A DNA stretch of 26,224 bases from CAYURP01 sp964447175 (GCA_964447175.1 CAYURP010000038.1:1-26224), one strand, 5' to 3'; counted from the first letter of the stretch, positions 7,050 through 15,115 are shown. Program-made: numbers and translations. The notes: a model not told the origin generated them from the sequence alone.

Positions 7050-7814
7050 TCATAATATTGGTCCGCTAGGAAATGACGAAGCCAAAGAGATTAAACCTAT
7101 CGCAACAGCCACAGCTGTGCCAGTGATAGCACCAACAGGTGTTCCAAGTTTAAATCCACCATACCAGGCAACATCAGTGCTATTTTTTTCCCGACGAATG
7201 ACCTCAACTTGTCCGGTCAGGGCAAGGTAGTTCCCAACGCTCAAGCTAACGTGTCCTGCATACGACGGGGATTTAAATGTGTGATTCTTTCCTGCGGGCA
7301 ATAATATCCCGGCCCCGAAGTCCAGGCTTTCCGTTTTAGTTAACCACCAGCGGAATCTGGGTTTAAATGCAAAACGAGTTTTTTCAAAGTCCTGATCCAA
7401 GCCAAACAAGACAGTGCCGCCCAAATCGGTGCGCTTGTTCCTATTTATCATCCAGCCGAGCTCCCAGGTTAGATACTGCTGGTTGTCCGGCGAGTGATCG
7501 AATCTGTATGCGTATCCAAACTCAGTTATAAGAAATGAACCACACTCCGGCTTGGGTTTCGCCTGGAAGCAGAACTTTTTTGCTTTTTTGATATCCTGAT
7601 TATTTCCCGTTATGAAATCTTCATAAAATTTCTTCTTTGTTGAATCTTCATTTAGCTGATCCGAATAAGTCAAAAGAGGTTTTACAGAACCCGCCAAAAG
7701 AGTATCCACACGGAAAATATCCGTGTTCTCATCTGCTTGACAATTTCCAAAGCTTCCTGCTATAAGGACCAATCCCAGTCCTAATCCCATCAAAAAAACC
7801 ATTAAATTTCGCAT
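7050..7814 (-). CDS. Exported protein, probable outer-membrane beta-barrel
   Basis: I do not recognise a named family. From the ATG at 7814 it has 254 residues with a clear signal peptide (MRNLMVFLMGLGLGLVLIAG, cleavage near the NCQADE segment). The mature part has alternating aromatic/charged strands (for example LTWELGWMINRN, ALTGQVEVIRRE and AWYGGFKLGTP) typical of a small beta-barrel; the C-terminus is hydrophobic and rich in Ala/Ser. AAAGGAAAAAGAAG stands directly before the ATG. The sigma-54 promoter predicts transcription starting near 7843, which excludes the longer start at 7844. It is the first gene of the lipid operon, so it may act in envelope lipid transport or organisation; that is inference. 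Confidence 0.75.
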   Translation of the reverse strand: MRNLMVFLMGLGLGLVLIAGSFGNCQADENTDIFRVDTLLAGSVKPLLTYSDQLNEDSTKKKFYEDFITGNNQDIKKAKKFCFQAKPKPECGSFLITEFGYAYRFDHSPDNQQYLTWELGWMINRNKRTDLGGTVLFGLDQDFEKTRFAFKPRFRWWLTKTESLDFGAGILLPAGKNHTFKSPSYAGHVSLSVGNYLALTGQVEVIRREKNSTDVAWYGGFKLGTPVGAITGTAVAVAIGLISLASSFPSGPIL

Positions 7815-7854
7815 CTTCTTTTTCCTTTGTTTTAGTTTCCACAAAGGGGGAATT

Positions 7855-7869
7855 GCAATAGGTATGCCA
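7855..7869 (-). promoter_or_regulatory. Sigma-54 promoter of the lipid operon
   Basis: The minus strand reads TGGCATACCTATTGC. This matches the sigma-54 consensus TGGCA-N7-TTGC at the GG and GC dinucleotides with exact spacing. The expected start is near 7843, giving a leader of about 29 bases before the ATG at 7814. Confidence 0.85.
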
Positions 7870-7987
7870 GCAGGGGGAGAAGATTAAAAAAAGCAAACGC
7901 AGCCGGTTAAATGCTTGATTATTAAGAAGATAACAGAAGCTCGCTCTGAGTGATTATTTTCTACTCTGGAATATTCACCTAGATTTT

Positions 7988-8027
7988 GTTATAAAAAAAT
8001 AGACTGTGTGTAATATTATCTTAACAC
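7988..8027 (-). promoter_or_regulatory. Upstream activator element, lipid operon
   Basis: GTTATA (7988-7993), 28 bases containing TAGACTG, then TAACAC, a degenerate match to the TATAAC found at the sister sites. The first motif lies 133 bases upstream of the promoter element, practically the same distance as at the 12142 and 14902 genes. It is the presumed binding site of the neighbouring NtrC-type regulator. Confidence 0.6.
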
Positions 8028-8219
8028 TACCAAGATTTAAGCTGTATGAAAAAAGCCACTGCAAATATGCCCTGATTTGTATGTGGAACTGTGAAATGAA
8101 TTCTACAAATGTTTCACAAATTAATTTTAACTTTTTAAGTATTGGAAAGAATTTAAAAATATTAGATCAGATCCAGGAGTAAGATTCTTATCTTTTTTGG
8201 ATATCAATAGTAACAACAA

Positions 8220-9650
8220 TTAGGATACTTTAGATGGAAAGAATTCCTTAAAATACTTGGGACTCTTATTCCCAAATCGCACCATTTGTTTATAAGCTTT
8301 TCTGCTGGAATAGAATAACTCAAAGAGTCCCGGCAAAAGCCTTAAAAATCCAAAATTGGCAAAGGGTGAAACCGTGGGTTTGATCTTTAAAGCTCTAATT
8401 GGAGAATGTGCCTTACGATAAAGTCGGCTGTAGAGTCTGTAGAACTCCTCTGGGGAGAGCTCGGTAGGTAGAGCAGAGTGGGTTAAATCCAAAAGACGGT
8501 TATCTGTAAACAATAGTTCATCTTTTACCTTATCATAGAATTCCGTCCCCGGGAAAGGGGTTAAAATGGTGAACTCATGATAGTAGATCTTCATTTTATC
8601 CATATACTCTAAGACGGCATCGAAATCCTCTTTTTTATAATAAGGCTGGATGATAAAAGCACCTAAAGGATCAACGTTATTTTTGTGTAAGATCTCTATT
8701 GCCCGATTGTTTTTCTCCACCGAACATTTTTTATTCAAGGATTTAAGTTCTTCATCATTAAAGGACTCCAAACCCAAAAAGACTTTTTTCAATCCGATCT
8801 CTGCCCATTTCTCCACAATGTCCGGATGGCTATTTATCTGGTCTACCCGGCTCAGGATATAATACTGCTTTTTGATTCCGGCATCCTTTATCAACTCATA
8901 TATTCTCAGAGCATGCTGATAATCAAAGAAAAAGTTGTCATCTCCGGCATAGATATATTCCTCCTTTATCTGAGAAAGCTCCTCCAAGACCAGTTCCGGA
9001 GACCTCCTCAAAAATCTCCTCTGGGTGAGAACCGGGCAGGGACAGAAATTGCACTGATAGGTACAGCCGGTTGAGGTAACTATCAGGGCGGTTGGTTTCC
9101 AGACCAAATGAAAATAATCCTTGCGATATTTTTCGGTCAAATCCCTTCTGGGTATAGGGAGATGATCCAAACTGGTTATTGGTTTTTTTACAGGAGTGTA
9201 ATATAATTTACCTCCTTTGGACAAAGCCAGTCCTTCTATCTTCTCAAAAGATTTTCTTTGCTCGAAATTCTGCAATATCTGTTTAAAAGACAAAACCCGA
9301 TGACCCATAACAACCACGTCCACATACGGTCTGTTAAAATCCTCTGGCATTAAAGTGGCATGAGTCCCGCCAACAACAGTCAGGGTTCTTGGATCAAGCT
9401 CTTTCACTTTTTTCAGAACTTCCAGCATCCGGTAGGAGTGGACCACCGTACCGGAGATGCCCACTACATCTGGCTGAAACTGTTCGATCTCATTTTGCCA
9501 ATTATTTTCCATCTTCATATCCAGGATTTTCACCTGGTGTTCGGGAATGGCACCAGCAAGATACTCCAGTCCCAACGGTTCAATATTAATCAGCTTTTTG
9601 GGAATCACGCTCTCTGGACTTGTATCCGGATAAATTAATATGACCTTCAT
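8220..9650 (-). CDS. B12-binding domain radical SAM protein
   Basis: The protein has 476 residues from the ATG at 9650. The N-terminal cobalamin-binding-like domain (about 1-150) contains PLGLEYLAGAIP at 25-36, VVGISG at 62-67 and VVGGTHAT at 92-99; it lacks the DxHxxG histidine, as is common in radical SAM relatives. The radical SAM core follows, with the [4Fe-4S] cysteines Cys196, Cys200 and Cys203 in CTYQCNFC, then the YAGDDNFFFD and FLGLES segments. The group includes methylases and lipid/hopanoid-modifying enzymes; the substrate is unknown. GAGGAG precedes the ATG, and the sigma-54 promoter predicts a start near 9683, so the longer in-frame start at 9698 is excluded. The context suggests lipid or envelope modification. 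Confidence 0.88.
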   Translation of the reverse strand: MKVILIYPDTSPESVIPKKLINIEPLGLEYLAGAIPEHQVKILDMKMENNWQNEIEQFQPDVVGISGTVVHSYRMLEVLKKVKELDPRTLTVVGGTHATLMPEDFNRPYVDVVVMGHRVLSFKQILQNFEQRKSFEKIEGLALSKGGKLYYTPVKKPITSLDHLPIPRRDLTEKYRKDYFHLVWKPTALIVTSTGCTYQCNFCPCPVLTQRRFLRRSPELVLEELSQIKEEYIYAGDDNFFFDYQHALRIYELIKDAGIKKQYYILSRVDQINSHPDIVEKWAEIGLKKVFLGLESFNDEELKSLNKKCSVEKNNRAIEILHKNNVDPLGAFIIQPYYKKEDFDAVLEYMDKMKIYYHEFTILTPFPGTEFYDKVKDELLFTDNRLLDLTHSALPTELSPEEFYRLYSRLYRKAHSPIRALKIKPTVSPFANFGFLRLLPGLFELFYSSRKAYKQMVRFGNKSPKYFKEFFPSKVS

Positions 9651-9694
9651 AACGATCTCCTCAGTTAAATTATTTTTTTCATTAAATTTCAAAT

Positions 9695-9709
9695 GCAAGG
9701 GTAATGCCC
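9695..9709 (-). promoter_or_regulatory. Sigma-54 promoter of the B12 radical SAM gene
   Basis: The minus strand reads GGGCATTACCCTTGC. The GG and GC dinucleotides, the CA after GG and the TTGC are correctly spaced, and only the first consensus T is replaced by G. The expected start near 9683 gives a leader of about 33 bases before the ATG at 9650. Confidence 0.72.
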
Positions 9710-9802
9710 ATCTGTGCTAAAATTCTGGAAAATTTATTTTGAACTGGGACAAGAGCTTAGGAAAGCTATCATCTTCTTTCTTAACCAGGTTGACCAAAAA
9801 TT

Positions 9803-9840
9803 TTATAATTTAAGATACAGGGGTGTATCTATTTTTATAA
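9803..9840 (-). promoter_or_regulatory. Upstream activator element of the B12 radical SAM gene
   Basis: TTATA (9803-9807), 28 bases, TATAA (9836-9840). Inside lies a perfect dyad, AGATACA-GGGG-TGTATCT (9813-9830). The spacing between the outer motifs is the same as at 12476 and 15076, but the element is 27 bases closer to its promoter. It is squeezed between the promoter and the terminator of the upstream gene. Confidence 0.6.
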
Positions 9841-9849
9841 TCTAAAAAA

Positions 9850-9875
9850 GAAGCCCCCCAATATAGGGGGGCTTC
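9850..9875 (-). terminator. Rho-independent terminator of the 5'-nucleotidase gene
   Basis: GAAGCCCCCC (9850-9859) and GGGGGGCTTC (9866-9875) form a perfect ten-base stem with a six-base loop. In the minus direction it is followed by TTTTTTAGA. It starts 26 bases after the nucleotidase stop codon. Confidence 0.93.
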
Positions 9876-9901
9876 TCAGCAACCCAAAAAGAGAGAATAG
9901 T

Positions 9902-12142
9902 TCACTTTAGCAAACTCATCTTCTTGGTCTGTGTTAATTCTCCTGCTTGAAGTTTGTAGAGGTAGATTCCACTTGCCACCCTTTCTCCACTCTGATCACA
10001 GCCATCCCAGATTACTGATCTTGTCCCCGCGCTCTGGTACCCATTCACCAATACTTTAACTTTTTGACCCATTATGTTATAGATGGTGAGCTCGACGTAA
10101 GAATCCTCAGGTATAGAATAGGCAATTTCTGTCTGGGGATTAAAGGGGTTAGGATAATTCTGGAAAAGCTGGAAATCATCAGGCATTGTATTGGTTTTAA
10201 TTCCTTTAGCTATGAAAGGAGAATTCCAGATATTTTCCTTTAACTTATCAGCCAGATAAATCAGCTTCCCTGCTGTTTCAGAGGAGATATGCTTACCGGA
10301 TTGAGTCTTGACATGCTTTTGGAAAATCTCAAGGTGATGTAGGGCTTTATTATATTCTCCTCCCTGTAGGAAGCGATGTATTTGATTTAGCTTGCTTTTT
10401 AAGCTGTTTGCAATTCCAGGATTATCGATTGACCCATTTTCCAAACAAAGGTCAACAACTTCTGATAGAGCCACGACTCCGTCCTCTGGATTGGAGAGCA
10501 AAGCTAGGTCGATTACTCTCCCTTGGGTAAAGTAGAAAACAGGTGAACTGGTGGACACAGAGTATTTTCCAGATGAGGCAGATGGTGAGCGCCTGCAAGC
10601 CTGGAGTAGTAATCCATCCTCTGAAGCCGAGATCATAAAGTCCCTTACCACCGTGTACATAAAATATTCTGTGATCACAAGATTATTGATCTGGAAGCCG
10701 GGTATCTGACTTAAGAAAGGAACTACCCCATCTGGGACCGTGACGGTGTAGGTTGAGAAAGGATCCAGTGGTTGTCCGTTTACTGAGATCGATGAATAAT
10801 CGACTCGGGAGCCCGGAGTATTGGAAGAGTTGTAAGCATAGGAGAAATTCGAGGAGTGCAAAAAGAAATCCTCCATGTAGGGAAGATTGTAAACTGCAAA
10901 CTCCAAGCCATAGATGATCGACATACCATCTGTTTCAAAGGTTGCCAGCTTAAAGCCCAAGCCTGTGGCAGGATCAAAACCATAAGGGATAGCCTGGAAT
11001 ATGTCTGCACCCTTTATCGGTCCTGGATAAATCGTCTGGGAGCAAAATCCCTGGGGATAGAAAACGATGTCTGTTTTGGTCTTATCCCTGAAAGCATCCG
11101 AAACCAGGTTCCCCAAAGGAGTATCCTTGAACAATCCCTCTCCTAACGGTTTTTTAATCTCGTTTCCAACCTGGGCAATCACCTTCGTGTAGACCGGACC
11201 AAACCAGGGATTGGCTTCCACCCCGGAGGCTAAACCAGAAATCATATAAGCTAAGGTCGGCTCCTCGGGAATAGATGAATCTACTGACTGAAGCTCGTAT
11301 TCCCAGCTCTGGATATCCTTGTCATTCAGATAAAGGGTCAATTTACCTAAATATCTCCCAAATTCTCCAGCCTGAAGTAGCAAGGTATTGCCGATCTGAA
11401 CAGGTGAGGCAATCACAGTATGGGTATGTCCTCCCACAATCACATCTATTCCAGAGACAGAAGAAGCAACTAACTCATCGTACTCAAAGCCCAGGTGTGA
11501 GAGAAGGATGATCAGATCACAGTTGTGAGCTTCCAGCGTATCCACCCAGGCTTGAGCTTCTCCCAAAGCTGGCAGAACCACAACCGGTGAAGGGTTGGAG
11601 ATCTGGTTGGTGGTCTCGGTCAAAAGTCCAAAAATGCCAACCCTTAAATCTCCATACTCCTTTATGGTATATGGTTGGACAAAATATCCTAACTCCGGGT
11701 CACTGGAGATGTCCAGATTAGCACACAGAACCGGAAAGCCCTCAGCCGGAAATCCCGCTTCATTCAGCACATATTTCAGAGTGGAGGGATAAAGATCGAA
11801 TTCATGGTTCCCCACAGCCATAGCATCATACTCCAAAGCTTTCATGATTTCCAGCTCCGCCACGCCCAGATATTTTTGAAACATAAAATCGCCCAAAAAA
11901 ACATCTCCAGCGTGCAGAAGCATAACTTTGTTAAAAGACATCTTATTCATCCCTACCAAGGTGGCTATCCTTGCCATTCCACCCCAGGTCCAGTTCCCTT
12001 CGGAATCTTTAGGACCATAGGGCAGAATATGGGAATGGGTGTCATTCAGGTGAAGTATGGTCAGGGTGTCAACCTGGGCTTGAGCTAGGGAAAAGATACC
12101 CAGGATTCCCAGCAAGCTTACTAAGATTATTGACTTTTTCAT
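9902..12142 (-). CDS. Secreted 5'-nucleotidase/cyclic phosphodiesterase with C-terminal sorting domain
   Basis: A UshA-like enzyme that would hydrolyse extracellular nucleotides. From the ATG at 12142 it has 746 residues: signal peptide 1-22 (MKKSIILVSLLGILGIFSLA), then the metallophosphatase domain with Asp34/His36 in LNDTHSH, Asp80 in HAGD, GNHEFD at 111-116 and a later GGHTHT. A 5'-nucleotidase C-terminal domain follows (GNLVSDAF, YPQGF). After a linker of about 100 residues (helix-rich) comes a FlgD-like/type IX sorting-type domain starting at FQNYPNPFNP and ending GIYLYKLQAG...KKMSLLK. AGGAG precedes the ATG. A longer in-frame start at 12229 also has a Shine-Dalgarno (AAAGGAAA) but would put 29 residues before the signal peptide. 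Nucleotide scavenging or phosphate release at the cell surface is likely. Confidence 0.92.
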   Translation of the reverse strand: MKKSIILVSLLGILGIFSLAQAQVDTLTILHLNDTHSHILPYGPKDSEGNWTWGGMARIATLVGMNKMSFNKVMLLHAGDVFLGDFMFQKYLGVAELEIMKALEYDAMAVGNHEFDLYPSTLKYVLNEAGFPAEGFPVLCANLDISSDPELGYFVQPYTIKEYGDLRVGIFGLLTETTNQISNPSPVVVLPALGEAQAWVDTLEAHNCDLIILLSHLGFEYDELVASSVSGIDVIVGGHTHTVIASPVQIGNTLLLQAGEFGRYLGKLTLYLNDKDIQSWEYELQSVDSSIPEEPTLAYMISGLASGVEANPWFGPVYTKVIAQVGNEIKKPLGEGLFKDTPLGNLVSDAFRDKTKTDIVFYPQGFCSQTIYPGPIKGADIFQAIPYGFDPATGLGFKLATFETDGMSIIYGLEFAVYNLPYMEDFFLHSSNFSYAYNSSNTPGSRVDYSSISVNGQPLDPFSTYTVTVPDGVVPFLSQIPGFQINNLVITEYFMYTVVRDFMISASEDGLLLQACRRSPSASSGKYSVSTSSPVFYFTQGRVIDLALLSNPEDGVVALSEVVDLCLENGSIDNPGIANSLKSKLNQIHRFLQGGEYNKALHHLEIFQKHVKTQSGKHISSETAGKLIYLADKLKENIWNSPFIAKGIKTNTMPDDFQLFQNYPNPFNPQTEIAYSIPEDSYVELTIYNIMGQKVKVLVNGYQSAGTRSVIWDGCDQSGERVASGIYLYKLQAGELTQTKKMSLLK

Positions 12143-12341
12143 TTTTATACTCCTATGAAAGTTACTGTTAACGGCCTTTTTAGTAGAAACTGAGCTTATG
12201 GAATTCTTTGCATTCACTTCACTTCTCATTTTGGTTTTCCTTTCTTTTTTTTGAATGTTACCAGGTCGACTCCTTCTTCTTGAAACTATGTGGTTGTTTT
12301 GAATTACCTCCTTTCTTATAAGTTTTCGCTAATGGGTAAAT

Positions 12342-12356
12342 GCAACAAGGATGCCA
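12342..12356 (-). promoter_or_regulatory. Sigma-54 promoter of the 5'-nucleotidase gene
   Basis: The minus strand reads TGGCATCCTTGTTGC, a full match to TGGCA-N6-TTGC spacing. Transcription would start near 12330, leaving an unusually long leader of about 190 bases before the preferred ATG at 12142 (about 100 before the alternative at 12229). Confidence 0.85.
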
Positions 12357-12475
12357 GTAAAAAAGAGGATCAAAAAAAGTAAGGGGCAAATTAGCTATTC
12401 GATTATTATTAAAAAAGATACAAAGGGATTAGTCAGATTAACCAGCTTTTGCAGAAGAACGTTTTTAAAGAAAAT

Positions 12476-12515
12476 GTTATAGAAAATTAGACTGTGATGT
12501 AAGATTCTTTATAAC
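12476..12515 (-). promoter_or_regulatory. Upstream activator element of the 5'-nucleotidase gene
   Basis: GTTATA (12476-12481), 28 bases with AAAATTAGACTG, then TATAAC (12510-12515): outer arms form an exact inverted repeat. The distance from promoter to element is 134 bases, the same as at the 14902 gene. A GATTATTATTAAAAAAGATA stretch at about 12401-12420 lies between them and resembles the intervening sequence at the two sister promoters. Confidence 0.65.
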
Positions 12516-12883
12516 GATGTGCTTAAACTTATGGAGAGAATTCATCCAATTGAACACGAGTTTCTTCTGAGAACCGAGAACTTAACTTAATATGTTTAAT
12601 ACTGGATCTATCAAAGTCACTGCGAAAGTGACTCTCCTGTGTCCCCTGCGAGCAGTAATCTTACCTGACAGGGGTTTTCAACTGATTCCCATTTCATAAA
12701 AACTCTTCTCAAACTAACTTCGAGATGCTGACTCCGCTCAGGTTTGTCACGATTTGATGAGAAAGGATGTGTCGATAAAGTTATGTTAGATTCATTCTCA
12801 TAAGAAATTATTCTGCTGCGCTGAAATTGAGACTGTTTGTTAGGAACGGTCTGGCTAAAAGTACTTACTAAAGAGGAAGTTAC
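12516..12883. other. Non-coding spacer
   Basis: No gene is seen on either strand. A small hairpin GTCACT/AGTGAC lies at 12616-12632. I see no clear terminator for the radical SAM/methyltransferase gene, which ends at 12884. Confidence 0.5.
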
Positions 12884-14902
12884 TCAACCCTGACAAATAG
12901 CTATGCCCGCTACGTATTCATGGACGATGTTAATCTGTGGAACTTTTCGGTATCTTTTGTCTATGCGACGGACAAATTCTTTTGCCAGTTTTTCTCGCTC
13001 TGTTGGTTTGAGAGAAAAATAGAACGTGGTTCCGGCGCCAGATTTCATAACGTGGTCATAGACTTCCTGTCCCTTTTGGCAGACAAAATCAAAAGTCCCA
13101 TGTCTGATCCACTCTGTTTTAAATCCCGACTCCCTCAGCTGTTTCTGCACCTCATCCGCATCTTTGGGGAATTTGAACTTGACAGTCTTCATCATCGATT
13201 CTGGCTTCTCACGAATGATCTCTTCAAATACCTGGATGGGGACCAACGGAGAGCGATCCAGATGAGCCACAAATCCCACCAGTCCACCAGGTCTTAAAAC
13301 ATTTTTGAGCAATGGAAATATCTCCTGACAGCCTACATAACCGATGAGCCAAGTCAGCGTGGCAACGTCAAATGATGCGGGAGACATTTTCCTCAGGCTC
13401 TCCAACACATCAGCAATTTTGAATTCCACGTTGGAAAATCCAAGACGTTGAATTCGCCTTTGAGCCTTTTCAATCATGCCTGATGAGAGATCAATTCCCG
13501 TGACTTTGCCTTCTGTTCCGACTCTCTGGGCTAATTTGGCTGTGGAATATCCAGTTCCGGATCCACAATCAAGGGCACTGGCTCCGGCTTTTATTTTCAG
13601 TTTCTCAAAAAGCTCATCAATGGGTCTGGAGGCCACTGAGAGCCAGTAGTCTTCATATGTAGAACTGGCTTCATCATAGCCTATAACGATTTCCTTTTCA
13701 CCTGCTACCTCCTGATGTTTGGTCTCCAGAATCTCAAAAAACCTTGGCAGTTTTTTCTCCCCGGGCAGTGATATCGAAGGAATGGCATTCACAGGGACTG
13801 GTTTCCTTTTTTTCGAGTGTTCCCCGAAGAAATCCTGCATAAGGTGAGCCAGGCAAACGCAACCGGGATTCTTGAAATCCAATTGCATTCTGTCGATAAT
13901 TATGTTCAGATCCTCTAAAGCTGCATTTCCGTACGAAACAGGTATCATGTTGCAGGGTGAGACCTCACCGGTTCCATCGATGTATATATGCGATTGTCCT
14001 GCCCCACACCCGAAAAATTCTGGAGATTCCATATGCGCAAATGAGGATATGGCGATTCCGTCTTCCTGGTGATTGTACTCCCGCATATATTGAAATATCT
14101 TTTCGAATTCCTTTTCCCCGAAATCGAGTTTGACTGTGGTAATTCTTCCAGCAGGTGCTGGTTCTATCAGCTGAAGTTCATCCACACCCAGGTTTTTGTT
14201 GAGTTCCACCAGTTTTTGAAAATCCTCCTCCTCAAGTAGTTTCCTTGAGGGCACTGCACAGGTGTAAGTATAAAAACCCCACCTTTTTGCGGTCTCAATT
14301 CCTTTCAGCGCAATCCTGAAAGCTCCCAAAACACCACGCTTTCTGTCATGTTCTTTTTCATCAGCACTATCCAGGCTAATTGAGATTGAATAGACCTGGG
14401 TCTCGCGAAGTTTCCTGGCAATATCGTCGGTAAATCCATATCCGGTAGTGGCAAGAATACCGCATGATTCGTCATTTAAAGAAGAACAGATGTCCACGAT
14501 ATCGTGTCTGAGACATGGCTCACCGCCAGTGAAGTTGATCACTATCGCACCCAAATCTTGTAGTTGCTGGACTATTTTCTGCAATGACTCTGTGGAAAGA
14601 TCCTGCACCACCCGTCCAGCATTATAACAATGCCAGCAGTTAAAAATACATCCATTGGTGACCGCTAAGTCAACCGACTGAATCTTGGTTTTCTGCTTTG
14701 TCCCGAAGTAGGTGGAAAGGAATCTTTCGAATGCAGCACCCGGGAACGGAGGGATAAAGGTGTTGATAACAAACTGATCTTTGTGTCGTCTTACCTTCTC
14801 TATTTCCAGGAAATCCCTGAGGTACTGATAAAGCGATGGGGTAAAGAAACGCATATCGACTTTTTTCGTGAACTCCGTAAGAAACATTTCATTGTTCTTC
14901 AT
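12884..14902 (-). CDS. Radical SAM/SPASM-type enzyme fused to a class I methyltransferase
   Basis: The protein has 672 residues. The N-terminal half is radical SAM, with Cys85, Cys89 and Cys92 in CIFNCWHC and GGEPC at 126-130. An auxiliary-cluster region has Cys299, Cys317, Cys348 and Cys350, in the style of SPASM/twitch proteins. The C-terminal part (about 405-600) is a SAM methyltransferase with LDCGSGTG at 444-451 and Asp471 in GIDLSSGM. The tail to 672 is an extra domain. GAGGTG lies five bases before the ATG, and the sigma-54 promoter gives a leader of about 28 bases. The fusion suggests two successive SAM-dependent steps on one substrate. No precursor peptide is visible nearby, so a peptide substrate is unsupported. 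Confidence 0.88.
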   Translation of the reverse strand: MKNNEMFLTEFTKKVDMRFFTPSLYQYLRDFLEIEKVRRHKDQFVINTFIPPFPGAAFERFLSTYFGTKQKTKIQSVDLAVTNGCIFNCWHCYNAGRVVQDLSTESLQKIVQQLQDLGAIVINFTGGEPCLRHDIVDICSSLNDESCGILATTGYGFTDDIARKLRETQVYSISISLDSADEKEHDRKRGVLGAFRIALKGIETAKRWGFYTYTCAVPSRKLLEEEDFQKLVELNKNLGVDELQLIEPAPAGRITTVKLDFGEKEFEKIFQYMREYNHQEDGIAISSFAHMESPEFFGCGAGQSHIYIDGTGEVSPCNMIPVSYGNAALEDLNIIIDRMQLDFKNPGCVCLAHLMQDFFGEHSKKRKPVPVNAIPSISLPGEKKLPRFFEILETKHQEVAGEKEIVIGYDEASSTYEDYWLSVASRPIDELFEKLKIKAGASALDCGSGTGYSTAKLAQRVGTEGKVTGIDLSSGMIEKAQRRIQRLGFSNVEFKIADVLESLRKMSPASFDVATLTWLIGYVGCQEIFPLLKNVLRPGGLVGFVAHLDRSPLVPIQVFEEIIREKPESMMKTVKFKFPKDADEVQKQLRESGFKTEWIRHGTFDFVCQKGQEVYDHVMKSGAGTTFYFSLKPTEREKLAKEFVRRIDKRYRKVPQINIVHEYVAGIAICQG

Positions 14903-14941
14903 TTTTTCACCTCGTTTGAAAGTTACCGCTAAACAGAAATT

Positions 14942-14956
14942 GCAAGCTGTATGCCA
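14942..14956 (-). promoter_or_regulatory. Sigma-54 promoter of the radical SAM/methyltransferase gene
   Basis: The minus strand reads TGGCATACAGCTTGC, an exact match in the GG and GC positions and in TGGCA and TTGC. The expected start near 14930 is about 28 bases before the ATG at 14902. Confidence 0.87.
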
Positions 14957-15075
14957 TCCAGCAAAAAGATTTAAGAAAGTGTGATGGAATCGACTAATTG
15001 ATTAATAATGAAAAAGATAGATGGATCTGAATTAGACTTGATATTTCTTTAGTGGATTAGTTTTTTGAAGAAATT

Positions 15076-15115
15076 GTTATATAAAATTAGACTGGTATGT
15101 TGAATTATGTATAAC
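15076..15115 (-). promoter_or_regulatory. Upstream activator element of the radical SAM/methyltransferase gene
   Basis: GTTATA (15076-15081), 28 bases with AAAATTAGACTG, then TATAAC (15110-15115). The outer hexamers form an exact inverted repeat. It starts 134 bases from the start of the promoter element. It lies just past the terminator of the regulator gene, about 100 bases from the regulator's stop codon. Confidence 0.68.

Larger units (their letters stand above)
7815..8219 (-). other. Regulatory intergenic region of the lipid operon
   Basis: No gene is seen. The region holds the sigma-54 promoter (7855-7869), the upstream element (7988-8027), and between them an IHF-like site: the minus-strand sequence AATCAAGCATTTA at 7908-7920 matches WATCAANNNNTTR. 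Such a bend between enhancer and promoter is usual at sigma-54 promoters. From 8028 to 8219 is AT-rich spacer downstream of the radical SAM gene, and I see no convincing terminator there. Confidence 0.6.

Noticed and set aside
9651..9698. Longer N-terminus for the B12 radical SAM protein
   Set aside because: The start at 9698 would lie inside the sigma-54 promoter element and upstream of the expected transcription start; the ATG at 9650 has GAGGAG.
10780..12088. Several open frames of 65-96 codons inside the nucleotidase gene
   Set aside because: They overlap a clearly conserved gene in other frames and have no family features.
12884..14902. RiPP cluster around the radical SAM/SPASM-type protein
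   Set aside because: No small precursor-like gene, leader peptidase or exporter is visible near it.
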